Positions 21,440-32,680 of a DNA stretch of 64,000 bases are shown piece after piece (within the stretch, counting starts at the first letter, position 1; the number at the start of each line of letters is the position of its first letter). Below the pieces are notes generated by a model. It ran no database searches. It saw only the letters and a program-made list of their open reading frames with translations, and was not told the DNA's origin. Origin of the DNA: Rheum nobile (Eukaryota > Streptophyta > Magnoliopsida > Caryophyllales > Polygonaceae); NCBI GenBank assembly GCA_027886185.1, contig WOAB01000093.1:1674001-1738000 (forward strand), given 5' to 3'. Made by a program: the position numbers and the translations under genes.

Positions 21440-24400
21440 GGCAGATAGACCCAACGCTCCGATTGCTCAAGGTACTCTATACCTTCACTCTACTTTAGTG
21501 TGCATTCTGTTTGATTCTGGTGCTACGCATTCCTTTATTTTGGATAGCTGTGTTAGCAAGTTAGATTTAGTGTGCAACGATTCGTGTGACCCTTTTGTCG
21601 TTAATCTTCCTAATGGAGAACGTTTGGTGGGAACCAAGCATCTATCCGACTTTCCGATTACCATTCAGGGTAAGGAATTTGAGGCAGATTTAATCTGTAT
21701 AGCCATGGCTCCATACGACATTATCCTCGGTATGGATTGGTTGACGCGTCACAAGGCGGTGATCGACTTCAGTTCAAGAACGGTGACGGTGTCATCCGGG
21801 GGCCAGTTCGTGTGCAAGTTCAAAGGTCGAAATGACGCTGATAACGGCAAGCTGATCAATGCGATGGCTGCGTTTAAGCTACTACGACAAGGATGTATCG
21901 GGTACCTTTGTTACTTGGATTCGCCTGCGAAGGATGGACCTGAGGTTCTTGATATTCCTGTAGTTAGGGAGTTTTTGGATGTCTTTCCGGAAGAAATTCC
22001 TGGATTACCCCTAAATCGTGACGTAGAGTTTTCAATTGATCTCGAGCCTGGTACGACGCCGATTTCCAAATCCCAGTATCGGATGGCTCCAGCTGAGATG
22101 CAAGAATTGAAGAATCAACTTGAAGATCTTCTTGACAAAGGTTATGTCAGGCCGAGTGCATCGCCGTGGGGTGCTCCGATATTGTTCGTCAAAAAGAAGG
22201 ACGGATCGTTCCGACTTTGTATCGACTATCGAGAGTTGAACAAGGTGACGATCAAGAACAAGTATCCTTTGCCTAGGATTGATGACTTGTTGGACCAGTT
22301 GCAGGGAGCAAAGGTTTTCTCCAAGATCGACTTGAGATCTGGATATCACCAGCTTAGGATTCGTGAGCAGGACATTCCTAGAACTGCGTTCAGGATCAGA
22401 TATGGTCATTACGAGTTCGTAGTGATGCCTTTTGGGATTACAAATGCTCCAGCTATTTTTATGGACTTGATGAACCGATGTTTTCACCAGTACTTGGATA
22501 AGTTCGTGGTGGTCTTCATAGACGACATCCTGATCTATTCTCCGGATGAAGAAGTCCACGAAGAACATCTACGGATTGCCTTGTCAATCCTTAGACAACA
22601 TCAGCTTTATGCTAAACTGTCCAAGTGTGAATTCTGGATAAAGGAAGTGGCTTTCTTAGGCCACATGATCAATAAAAATGGGGTTATGGTTGATCCCCAA
22701 AAGATTGAAGCGGTGGCTAAATGGACACAGCCCCAGAATGTGAAGGAGGTGCGCAGTTTTCTTGGACTTGCCGGGTATTATAGAAGGTTCGTAGAAGGAT
22801 TTTCAAAGATCGCTCTACCTATGACCAATCTACTCCGCAAGGTCCACAAGAAGTTTGTCTGGAATGACAAGTGCGAGGTCAGTTTCCAAGAGTTGAAACG
22901 ACGGTTGACCTCAGCACCTGTGCTAGCACTCCCAGAAGGGAATGACGATTATGTGGTCTATAGTGATGCTTCCAAGTGTGGTCTTGGTTGTGTTTTGATG
23001 CAAAGGGGCAAAGTCATTGCTTATGCATCCAGGCAACTCAAGACGTACGAAGAAAACTATCTGACCCATGATCTTGAGTTAGCAGCGGTTGTCTTTGCGC
23101 TGAAGATTTGGAGGCATTACCTCTACGGTATAAGATGCCAAGTCTTCACCGACCACAAAAGTCTTAAGTATATATTTACTCAAAAGGAGCTAAATATGAG
23201 ACAACGCCGCTGGCTAGAATTGCTCAAGGACTATGAAATAGAGTTGTTGTATCATCCGGGCAAGGCTAATGTAGTAGCTCATGCACTAAGCCGGAAGACA
23301 ACGCATGAGACTGTAGTTGCTCTACTTACTGCTCAGACCAAGCTAAACCAAGAGTCATGCGACATTGAAGTCTTATATGACCAGCGTAGAGGGTACCTGA
23401 GTATGATGAAAATTCAGGCTACACTGCTGGATCAGATCAAAGAAAAGCAAGTCGATGACATCATCTTGGTAAAGTTAAGCAGTGAAGTGATGTATGGGAA
23501 AGCTCCCAGTTTTGTGGTTTAGGATGATGGACCACTTTGGTTTCAGGATCGGATCTGTGTGCCTGACACAGAAGGTCTTCGTCAGTTGATGATGAGAGAA
23601 GCTCATTCATCTGCTTACTCTGTGCATCCTGGCTCTAGCAAGATGTACAAGGATCTCAGGAAGAAGTTTTGGTGGCCAAACATGAAGTGGGACGTAGCAG
23701 ACTTTGTGGCAAAGTGCTTAACTTGCCAGAAGGTCAAGATCGAACACCGTAGGCCAGGTGGTGAGATGCTACCTCTCCCCGTACCAGAATGGAAATGGGA
23801 GGACATTTCCATGGACTTCGTCACTGGGCTACCCAAGACTCGAAGTCAGAGAGATGCTATCTGGGTAATTGTGGATAGGCTTACGAAGAGTGCTCATTTC
23901 ATAGCCATCAAGACCACATGGGAAACCCAGAAGTTAGCAGAAGTCTACCAGAAGGAGATTGTCCGCTTACATGGCATTCCTAAGACCATTGTATCGGACC
24001 GAGATGGCCGTTTCATGTCAAGATTCTGGAAGGAACTTCATAAGGCTATGGGAACCGAGTTGAGGTTCAGTACAGCTTTTCATCCTCAGACAGATGGTCA
24101 GTCTGAAAGGACCATCCAGACTCTAGAGGATATGCTTAGAGCTTCTGTGCTCGATCGTCCGACTAGCTGGGAGGACAACTTGAGTCTGATTGAGTTCACA
24201 TACAACAATAGCTGGCATGCTACAATCAAGATGGCTCCGTTTGAAGCTTTGTATGGTCGCAGATGCAGATCTCCGATTTGTTGGGATGATAATGCCGACA
24301 AAATTCTGCTTGGACCAGAGTTGGTCGAAAGGACGGCTTCAGACATTGCTTTGATCAGACAAAGGATGTTGACCGCTCAGAGTCGACAGAAGTCCTACGC

Positions 24401-24863
24401 AGATCGGAAGCGCAGGACTGTCGAGTTCGAGGTCGGTGACAAGGTTTTTGTCAAGGTATCGCCATCCAAAGGAGTTTTCAGATTTGGTAAGCGTGGGAAG
24501 CTTAACCCTCGCTACGTGGGACCATTCGAGATTCTGGATAGAGTGGGATCTCTAGCGTACCGCTTGGCGTTGCTGCCATCGGCTCACCCGGTGCATAATG
24601 TGTTCCACGTATCGTTACTCAGAAAGTATGTACCAGATGAGTCTCATGTGCTTAGTTATGAAGACATCGAGATTCAAGCTAATGGTACTTATGAAGAGTT
24701 GCCCGTGCGCATTTTGGAGCGTCGGGAGAAGCGTTTGCGCAACAAGATCGTGCCATTGGTACGAGTGTTGTGGTCCAAGTCAGGGACCGAAGAAGTTACT
24801 TGGGAGACGTGGGAAACCGAGTCAGATATGCTCAGGCGTTTTCCCGAGTTATTCTCGACCTAA
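21423..24863 (+). pseudogene. pol of the chromovirus with C-terminal chromodomain, one nonsense codon
   Basis: Domains in order: aspartic protease (LFDSGATHSFI, near 21510), reverse transcriptase (CIDYRELNKVTIKNKYPLPR; catalytic FIDDILIYS near 22515), RNase H (YSDASKCGLGCVLMQ near 22960; TDHKSLKYI). The integrase has an HX-HX-CX2C zinc domain (HSSAYSVHPG ... CLTC), catalytic Asp in SMDFVTGLP, Asp in VSDRDGRF and Glu in QSERTIQTLEDML. The chromodomain is at the end (EELPVRILERREKRLRNK ... VTWETW). The only lesion is TAG at 23520-23522, between RNase H and integrase; the frame before and after it is continuous. Catalytic residues are intact. Confidence 0.94.
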
Positions 24864-24886
24864 GTTTCGGGGTCGAAACTTCTTGT

Positions 24887-24899
24887 AAGGGGGAGGAGA
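24887..24899 (+). promoter_or_regulatory. Polypurine tract of the chromovirus
   Basis: AAGGGGGAGGAGA lies immediately before the 3' LTR. Confidence 0.9.
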
Positions 24900-27034
24900 T
24901 GTAATACCCCGTATTTTTGTAAGGTTATATTGGGAATTTTGGAATTTTCCCGAGTACCCGTTGTGTACGTCGGATTTAGTACAGAGAGTTTGAGACATTC
25001 TGTAATATGCTCTGTATCTGTAATATTTTTCTCAGTGAAATAATATACAGATAACATGCCTTGGATTTTAATTATCGTTCGCGTACGATAATTTTTATCC
25101 CGGCTTAATGTCATATTCGTTCAAAGCTGAACGGGCGGGAAAAAGGTGTCACAGCGACCGCCGTAAAGTCGCGGCGACCGCCGTAGTGAGACCCAAGCAC
25201 GGCGACCGCCGTAAAGTTACGGCGCCCGCCGTCCCAACGCTCGAGGAGGCAGCTGGTGTGTCATGCCGCGGCGACCGCTGTAATTTACGGCGCCCGCCGT
25301 AAGTGTCGTCATCGTTGCCCAGCAGTCGTTGCCCGTTGGTCGCCGGCGTTGTTTCTGGCGAGCGCCGAACTAGCTCTAGGCCCTCTTCTTCGTGCTCCAG
25401 ACGCTTTGGCTATAAAAGGAGGTGTTGGGGGTGAGGTTTTGAGCCATCCCAGCACCAAACCTCTGCCAAATTCGCCTCTCGCCGGAGTTGTGCCTTCGCT
25501 GGAATTTCTGAAGCTTTCGTCGGTGTTGTTGGTGGTGTTTCCAGCAGCTCTTTTGAAGCCTTGTGGTTGCCTTTGAAGGTCAGAAACCAAGCCATGCTGA
25601 AAGGGGTCGAAACGCGCTTTGTTTTGGTGAGATTCTCTCGTCTCTGTCGACCGTGTTCTTCACGGCGACCGCCGTGTTGAATGCGGCGACCGCCGCCAAG
25701 AACGGCGACCGCCGCCAGTGCCCAGAATGCCTTCGTGGCTTTGGCTTGGTCGGTTGTCGTCGTGGCGTCTTTCCTTCGTGTTCTTTCGCCGTGTTTAGAT
25801 TCGTATTGTTTATGTCGTATCTAACTTAGGGTTCCTTTTATGGGTCGACTCGAAGGTTGTTGTGCTGTCGGAACTATACCGTGTCGAGCCCGGAATCCAG
25901 TTGACGTCTTTAGACTATTCTGCGGAGTAAGGCAAGTGGCGGTTCGCTCTTGCTCTTTCGTTCTATATTTACATTAATTATCAGTAGTTTATCTGAGTAA
26001 TTAATTTGGAATGAATATTCTGTTTGTCTGGAAACGGTTTTGATAAACTGTTTTGAAAATCATATAATAGGTTGTATATCTGTTAGAACAACGCTATTAT
26101 CTGTGATCGCCTTTCGGGCCTTTATGTGGATTTATCCTGTAAATGTTGTGGTGCTGTAACTGTTTAGTTAGCACTGTTAAATAGGAACGTTACTCGGACT
26201 TTGTCCAGTCGTTTCTTTATAATCTGGTATAGTGCCGCTAGGAAGACTCGTGTTGACTTGAATATAGTACGTCTTCTTTCCGATCTAGATTCGCTGAAAG
26301 GCGGTGAGGTTGGTCGTTGACTGAAGCATCTCAGTCAGTTTTAAATCATTGTTGTATGATTCTATAACATTCCAGATTTGTCATACTTCCTTGAAGACTC
26401 ATTTCAGTTGGAGTCTTCTTTCGGGTCAATTTCTGTGAAGATTAAGTCTTCCAGAATCTTCTCTTGTGCATACCTCTTGTTTATTCCAGTAGGAGTATGG
26501 TGGTTGACAAGCATACTCGATTATTATTCGAGGGACGAGGAGTCTAACCTAATACAACTGCTTCGATCCATTCTGCTTTGTTCCCTTGCTAGTCTATTCA
26601 TTTAGACTAACCAACCAATATTTTCCCTTGCATGGTTGGCTGGTGTCATCCGTTCGATTCGGCACATCAGTTAAGAAGTAGCTCAGAAGATTAGAAGGAC
26701 TATGGAGTCGGCGGTGGTTTTTGAATGTTTTAATTATTTCTTTAATCAGGTTATGATCCTTTGGACAATAACTCCGATTGTAATGTACTTTCTTAGTCTT
26801 CCGCTGTGTTTGGTTTAAACTATGTTTTGACCTATTCGGGATTGGGCTGTAATCCCGTAACCCTTGTTTCCTTGACAATGTTACGTTTTGGAATTTAATG
26901 CTTGATCATTGTGTATCAATGGCATTTCATAAATCGTATTTAAGTGGTAAAGCCTTGGGTGATCTCGGTAAGGAACACTGGGGTCACTGGCGGTAATACC
27001 TTTCCAAAAAGGGTTAAGTTTTGGGGGTGTTACA
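24900..27034 (+). repeat. 3' LTR of the chromovirus
   Basis: Pairs with 16391-18773. The TATA box is at 25411-25418. A segment of about 270 bp present in the 5' LTR (roughly 17705-17970) is missing near 26229, with short ggta homology at the breakpoints. A gccgccaagaacggcgacc insertion is present near 25695. Confidence 0.92.
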
Positions 27035-27221
27035 GCACAATTGGTAACAAGTGAGCGCAAGGCTGCTTGTTAAAGCGTGAGGTCTCGAGTTCGAGACTCA
27101 CGAACAACCTCCCCAATTTGGGGGATGGGTTGGGGTACATGGGTTGCGGCCCATGGGGGATAGAAATGGCTGGGCCAATGCGCTCGGAGGCCCCTATCCA
27201 ACATAAAAGTGTACTTTTTTG
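27035..27221 (+). mobile_element. tRNA-type SINE copy 1
   Basis: Pol III promoter-like boxes are visible: an A box in ttggtaacaagtgagcgc and a B box in gagttcgagactc. The tail ends in a T run (ttttttg) near 27215-27221. It sits exactly at the end of the chromovirus 3' LTR. Confidence 0.65.
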
Positions 27222-27436
27222 TAACATCTCAGGCCAAGCTACCCCAGCTACCAAGCCGCCCAGCCACCCAACGGTGCCGGCGCCGGTACTGGTGCCGCCT
27301 GGTTATCCAAGGGCATGCAGCCCACACACCCAACCCTTCCCCCATTTAAATGAGTAGGTTGTTGCCCACGGGGATCGAACCCAAGACCTTTAAATACAAG
27401 GGCAATGCCTTACCACTTGTATCACCAATTGTGTTG
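27222..27436 (-). mobile_element. tRNA-type SINE copy 2 (inverted)
   Basis: On the minus strand it starts caattggtgatacaagtgg, with a B box gggttcgatcccc. It is the mirror image of copy 3 across a centre near 27436. Confidence 0.65.
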
Positions 27437-27646
27437 CAGCGCAATTGGTGATACAAGTGGTAAGGCATTGCCCTTGTATCTAAAGGTCCCGGGTTCGATC
27501 CCCGTGGACAACAACCTACTCATTTAAATGGGGGAAGGGTTAGGTGTGTGGGCTGCATGCCCTTGGACAACCAGGCGGCATCAATACCGGCGCCGGCACC
27601 GTTGGGTGGCTGGGCGGCTTGATGGATGGGGTAGCTTGGCCTGGGA
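27437..27646 (+). mobile_element. tRNA-type SINE copy 3
   Basis: It starts gcgcaattggtgatacaagtgg, has a B box gggttcgatcccc, and ends ggcctggga before the second TGTTACA (27647-27653). TGTTACA also ends the LTR at 27028-27034, so it is a plausible 7-bp target duplication for the whole SINE pile. Confidence 0.65.
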
Positions 27647-27653
27647 TGTTACA

Positions 27654-29781
27654 ATGTTGAAGGTACTGCCTTTATAGCGTGTATCCACGGCCTGCCAAGA
27701 ATACAATTGTAGGGAGACGGACAGTCTAGGACTAAGAATTTAACCTGTCGGTTGATTCCTCCAGCGTATGTGGTCAGAATGATTTCGCCAGTCGTGTGCT
27801 TAACCTCACCGCTGAACCCGACCAGTGGGGTCGATTTCTTGATTAGGTCATTTTCAGTCAGACCCATTTCTTTGAGAGCGTCGAGGGTCAAGAGGTTTGT
27901 CGAACTTCCTGTATCGATTAGTACTCTCCGGATTAAGCAATTACCAATGGACAAAGAGATTACCAGACCGTCATGGTGACTATCCGACCCGTTGGAGTCG
28001 GATTCGTCGAATGTGACCGTCGGAAGGTTAGATGCCCTCCTTGGTTTGAATTCCGATGCTTCGGGCTTGTCGCCTTTGCTTTCCTTGGCGTGTCGCTTAG
28101 CCGCGGAGTACGTGTTCCCGCATATGTCGGATCCACCTGAAATGGTATTGACAACTTTCGTATGGATAGGAGATGGGGGTTTGTTCTGTTTTACCTGATC
28201 TCGGCGTTCCATGGTGGCTTTTGCCCGTTCCGAGATGACGTCGCGTAACAGCCCCTGTGATAGCAGCCTAGCGACCTCCTTTCGTAGGGCGATGCACTCG
28301 TCGGTCGAATGACCATGGTCGTCGTGGAATTCACACCATCGACTCATGACCTTCTTGACGTCCGGTCGGTCGCTCTTTCGGGGCCATCTTACGTCTTTTC
28401 CATACTTGTCGAAACTCTTGACGAGCTCCGACACGAAAACGTTGAAGTTATAAGACTAGACCCTAGGAGGCAACACAGAACCGTCTCTCCATTCTTGTGA
28501 CCTGTCTTGGAAAGAATTTACCTGATTTGCTTCGTTTCGATTACGAGAATAGGGATGTGGACGTCTATCCCGACGATTGTCGGAGGAATGTTTGCGATCG
28601 GATGGATCGGGTCCGCGCGAGGCTTTACGCGACTCACGGTCCTCTTCCAGCCTTACCTCGGCCATAGTTTTGGCCTGAACATCTTCAAAACTTTTGCAGG
28701 GATACTTGGTAATCTTGTCATAGAGATTGCTGTCTTTGACCAGGCCTTGTCGGAATGCTTCGATAGACGTTGTGACGTCACAGTGGGGGATTCCCACTTT
28801 CTCTTTGTTGTACCTGTTAAGATAATTTCGGAGAAGTTCATTGTACCTTTGTGTGACTCGGTAGAGGTCACTCGATTGTTTCTCATGCTTCCGACTACTG
28901 GCGAACTGGCTCTTAAAAGAGTTGACCAGATCCGCAAATGATGTGATCGTTCCCTGAGGCAAACGCATAAACCAAGTTAGTGCGGGGCCCGCGAGGGTCG
29001 TGCCAAAGCTTTTGCACATGACAGCCTCGCGACTCTCCCTTGAAACAGATGCAGCCATTAGTTTTTGTTTATAGAGAGAGATATGGTCATCTGGATCGGT
29101 GGTGTCGTCGAATGTCGCCATGTTGGGGAGATGGAACTTCTTGGGGATCTCGACCCTTGCGATTTCTTCGACGAACGGGGATTCTTCGAATCCGCCAGAC
29201 GCTTCTCTCTCGATCGGTTGCGGGACTCCTGGTAGCCTATTGAAACGATCGTCGATTGCCTTCATGTGTCGGTCGAGCATTTGCTGAAAAAGGGCCATGA
29301 CATCTGGCGGATTGGCAACCTGTGTTTCGTCGATTCGGGCCCCAACAGACCCGATCGGTGTAGGAAAGGTGACATGGTTAGTCGAGAATGGACTAGCGAA
29401 AGGAGTTCGAGACGTACCCTCAGTGTGTCCGGGATGTCGTATGCTGGGAGGCGTTGGCTCGATATTGTCCATGTCGAGGCGCGTTTGGGCGCCGCCGTGG
29501 ACGGGTGCGTTCCGAGATCCCGAGGCCACTGATTGTACCTGCGACTTAAGAGACTCGTTCTCACGGGTTAGTTGCGCGATCTCGGCTTCAGATTGGGTTG
29601 ACAAAGCGGCTAGGGCTTCGATTTTTTGACGTTGCTGGGCTAGTTCCTCTTGAAGGGAGGCCATTTTTTGAGAGAGTTCTTGGAACTGGGTTGGAGTAGG
29701 ATTTTCGATTGGGTTTTCTGTGGTTTGGGTTTCGTCTTCGAGACGTGGTTCTTGGTTATCAATAGGGGGATCAATAGCCAT
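27654..29781 (-). pseudogene. gag-protease of the Tat element, one nonsense codon, cut by insertion
   Basis: The ATG is at 29781. The N-terminal part is Pro/Gln-rich with a heptad-like coiled coil (residues about 30-90). A retrotransposon-gag domain follows (residues about 205-330; motifs PDDHISLYKQ, GPALTWF). An in-frame TAG at 28456-28458 interrupts the protein. The same frame then continues with a CX2H-type knuckle (WCEFHDDHGHSTDEC, near 28340) and an aspartic protease with VLIDTGSSTNLL and, later, CILGRPWIH. The frame runs into the chromovirus insertion at 27654-27658 and resumes at 16390. Without the stop and the insertion, gag and pol would form one continuous frame. Confidence 0.9.
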
Positions 29782-29815
29782 GGTTGGAAGATTCCGGAAA
29801 GGTGATCGGCAAGTT

Positions 29816-29833
29816 GCCCCACGGTGGGCGCCA
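29816..29833 (-). promoter_or_regulatory. Primer binding site of the Tat element
   Basis: On the minus strand, three bases after the LTR, the sequence is TGGCGCCCACCGTGGGG, the type common in plant Tat-lineage elements. I do not assign the tRNA with certainty. Confidence 0.65.
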
Positions 29834-29836
29834 AAT

Positions 29837-30213
29837 TGTTTTGGGGCGAAAAGATCGGACGACCTAAATCGCCTTAGACGGGGTAACTAGTCGATCGGAC
29901 GATGGGAAATAATCCAAACCAAGCAAATAATAGGTAAACAAGAAATAAATATATAATAGCAAGATGATTTTATTAGATATCGTGTGAATCGGATTAGATC
30001 GCAATACAACTTATCGTAATAAAATCAGAGATCGAGTGGGACTCGACCGGTGACTTGTGAGTGGCGACCGGCAGGGGTCAGGCACAGGCAGCCGTTTGGA
30101 GAGCTAGATGGAGAGCGAGAGTGCTGTTCTGGTGAGTTTGCTAAGTGAGAATGCGTGTCCTTTGCGTAGTTGTGAGTTCCCTGATCTTATCTTCTTCGTC
30201 GTTCCAAATATGG
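29837..30213 (-). repeat. 5' LTR of the Tat element
   Basis: 377-bp partner of 9090-9466. On the minus strand it ends ...CCCCAAAACA directly before the primer site. Confidence 0.85.
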
Positions 30214-31982
30214 TCACTCATTTCAACTTCCCCACCACTCCTCACCCACAACCATATGGGCTACAATGGATTTCTTCGAGTTCTGGTAACACTGTAACTC
30301 ATCAATGTCAGATTTCTTTCTCCATTGGTCAGTATACAGATTATGTCCTTTGTGATGTCATTGCAATGGACGCCACACATCTTTTGTTGGGGCGCCCATG
30401 GCAATTTGACAGGCACGTTCTTCACGATGGCTATTTAAACACTTATGTGTTTACTTACCACGGGAAACGCGTCACGCTCTTACCTATGTCTCCTCATTAG
30501 ATTTTACAGGACCAGGTTGAGCGTGATCGACAGAAGGCAATGGAAGCCTCCAAGAACCAGAGTCCAAGTAGCACGCGTTCTTCCACTAGACACGAAGTCG
30601 CTACTACCGACAACGCATCCACTGATCAAACGCGTTCCAATGAAGGGCCGAAGAACACGCCAAAAACCACCAAGTTGAAAGGCACTTGTGAGCAAAGACT
30701 GCTGATGGCGCGACCAAGCGACCTCACTTCCCCCTTGAATGGCAAGGCCCCATGTTTCCTCTTAGTGCCCACGCGTGGCAACCCAGAGAGCCCTATCCAG
30801 GAAGCTTTGCCGAACGCGATTTCTGAGATGCTCGATGAGTTCAAAGACTTATTCCCAGAGGAGCTTCCCCAGGGCCTTTCACCTTTGCGAGGCATTGAGC
30901 ATCAAATTGACTTGGTGCCTGGTGCCTTCCTTCCCAATCACGCTGCCTATCGCGCTGGCCCAGATGAAACCAAGGAGCTACAGCGCCAGGTCCAAGAACT
31001 TCTGGATCGCGGCTACGTAAGGGAATCTATAAGCCCTTGTGCGGTCCCAGTGATCCTGGTCCCAAAGAAAGATGGCTCATGGCGCATGTGTGTCGACTAC
31101 CGCGCCATCAATCAGATCACAGTCAAGTACAAACATCCAATACCGCGCCAAACAGATGGCCAAACTGAGGTCACCAATAGAACCCTAGGAGCCCTCCTTC
31201 GGACCATGATCAAATCCAACCCAAAGCGTTGGGAGGACTTACTTGCAATTATTGAGTTTTCTTACAACAGGTCCAGGCACTCTGCGACGAAGCTCACTCC
31301 GTTCGAGGTGGTCTATGGCAGAAACCCACTGACTCCGCTGGACATGTTGCCGCGTCCTCTGGAGGATAATGAGCACTCTAGCATGGCCAACCGCGCCGCG
31401 ATAATCCAGGATCTACATCAACGAATGCGGGAGCAACTGGAACGCCGCACTGATCAATATGCCAAACAGCACAATCGTGGGCGTCGCCGCGTTATATTTG
31501 CCCCAGGGGACTTGGTATGGGTGCACCTTCGCAAAGGCCATTTTCCAGCTAAATGCAAATCTAAGTTGGCCCCACGTGGTGATGGCCCTTTCCGTGTTGT
31601 GAAGGCAATTGGGGACAACGCATACGAGATCGCGCTTCCACCAGACTACGGTGTCCACGCGACCTTCAACGTTGCCGACTTGGAGCCTTATGTGGAGCCA
31701 GACTTCGATGATGGTGAAGCAGAGACGCTTCACAACCAAGTGGGGGAGGGTGATGTGCCCCTGCCCATCATGACTTCTACAGAGGAAGAGAAAGCTATGA
31801 GCATTCGCTCAGAAGGACCAATAACACGAGCGCGTGCCAAAGAAACTGCCGACGCGACACAATCAATGGTTGCCCGCGTCGTCGCAAGCCAAGGAACGCA
31901 AGAGACCGCGTTCTCCCTCAGAAGCCTTCAACACAGTCTAGAGAACGTGTTCTCTGTTGTCATTCTCTCAACCCTTAGTTGA
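30214..31982 (+). pseudogene. pol remnant of the gypsy element: protease tail, truncated RT fused to integrase
   Basis: This resumes the outer gypsy element after the Tat insertion. A protease C-terminal half is present (CDVIAMDATHLLLGRPWQFD), then a TAG at 30498-30500, after which the same frame continues. The reverse transcriptase runs from EELPQGLSPLRGIEHQID to CVDYRAINQITV and stops after KHPIPR (31149). The next residues, QTDGQTEVTNRTLG, belong to the integrase core. The RT catalytic centre, RNase H and the integrase zinc domain with its first two catalytic Asp residues are gone, but the frame is kept. The integrase C-terminus follows (FAPGDLVWVHLRKGHFP). The frame runs on into the 3' LTR and ends at 31982. 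Confidence 0.92.
31738..31750 (+). promoter_or_regulatory. Polypurine tract of the gypsy element
   Basis: AAGTGGGGGAGGG directly before the LTR. It is translated as part of the pol frame. Confidence 0.85.
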
Positions 31983-32464
31983 ACGCGATCTTTGTATTGT
32001 TTGATTTCATAACATTGTTATTTTAGTTATTTCTTTTAGGGCGTGTGTTCCACGCATGTCGCGTGGGCCGGCCCATCCGAGTCCCGCTATCTCTTATAAA
32101 AGGTCAACTCGACCTTCTGTATTAGGTTACGCATCATTTTAATCTAAGATTACTTGTCGAGAGCTTTTGCCTCCATTCTCTTAGATCTGCGTCACCCCAA
32201 TCTCTGTCTTCGCATCTCCTTCCTCTGCTGCCGACGCTACGGCCTCCACTCGATCTTCATCGAGTTTATCCAACCCCGCTGCCGACGCTACGGCCAATCA
32301 CTTGATCTCTTTCGAGTCTATCTCCTCCGCTGCCGACGCTACGGCTTCGCTCTCCATCTCGAACCATCATCCAAACACCGCGTTCCATCTCTTCAACCTC
32401 AGATCCGACGCGTGCGACTTCCCACCAAGATCAGAGATCCGACATCACAAGCAAGAACGCATCA
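31751..32464 (+). repeat. 3' LTR of the defective gypsy element
   Basis: 714 bp, TGATGT to GCATCA. TATA box at 32095-32101. The first 232 bp encode the last 77 residues of the pol frame. Confidence 0.9.
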
Positions 32465-32680
32465 GACCACGACCGGAAACTCAAGAAACACTCTAGATCA
32501 GTTCCACAATTGCCGCAAAGAATTTGTCACCCAAACTTGAAACAAATGGATCCACAAGTGTTAAACACGGTAAAAAGAAGTGTGAAAATGGATGGTTATA
32601 AACCACATTTTGTTTTGTCAATTTATCATTGTTTTTTTGGGGCTTTTTAAAATACTTTTTGGTTGAAAGTTTGGATCATA

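Larger units (their letters stand above)
16391..27653 (+). mobile_element. Tekay-type chromovirus (Ty3/gypsy) inserted in the Tat pol
   Basis: 5' LTR 16391-18773, primer site, an extra acidic ORF, gag, pol with a chromodomain, polypurine tract, 3' LTR 24900-27034 with its last bases at 27647-27653 after a SINE insertion. The target duplication ATGTT is at 16386-16390 and 27654-27658. My count of LTR differences is about 36 substitutions in about 2.1 kb, mostly transitions, plus a roughly 270-bp deletion and a small insertion in the 3' LTR. Apart from one stop in pol and two in the extra ORF it is close to complete. Confidence 0.93.
27220..27653. repeat. Large palindrome, two arms of about 213 bp
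   Basis: Left arm 27220-27432 and right arm 27441-27653 are near-perfect inverted copies with an eight-base centre, so the segment can fold into one long hairpin. Confidence 0.85.
9090..30213 (-). mobile_element. Tat-lineage Ty3/gypsy retrotransposon, interrupted by a chromovirus
   Basis: The element reads right to left: 5' LTR 29837-30213, primer site, gag/protease 27654-29781, reverse transcriptase onward 12922-16390, an antisense gene 10097-12011, 3' LTR 9090-9466. Its own DNA is about 9.9 kb without the insertion. Assignment to the Tat lineage rests on the gag type, a second (archaeal-like) RNase H after the first, and the antisense ORF downstream of pol. The flanks share TCAC (9086-9089 and 30214-30217; ATCAC versus GTCAC if five bases), so a 4-5 bp target duplication is likely. 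The LTRs differ at about 5 of 377 positions. Confidence 0.88.
5655..32464 (+). mobile_element. Ty3/gypsy LTR retrotransposon (defective), interrupted by a Tat element
   Basis: The two LTRs are 5655-6387 and 31751-32464. The 5-bp target duplication GACCA is at 5650-5654 and 32465-32469. The internal region is present as 6388-9089 (primer site, leader, gag) and 30214-31750 (protease remnant, truncated reverse transcriptase, integrase end, polypurine tract). Hand comparison of the LTRs gives about 33 substitutions in about 710 bp plus small indels, more than for either element nested inside it. The element lacks a complete enzyme set and could only have moved with help. Confidence 0.9.
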
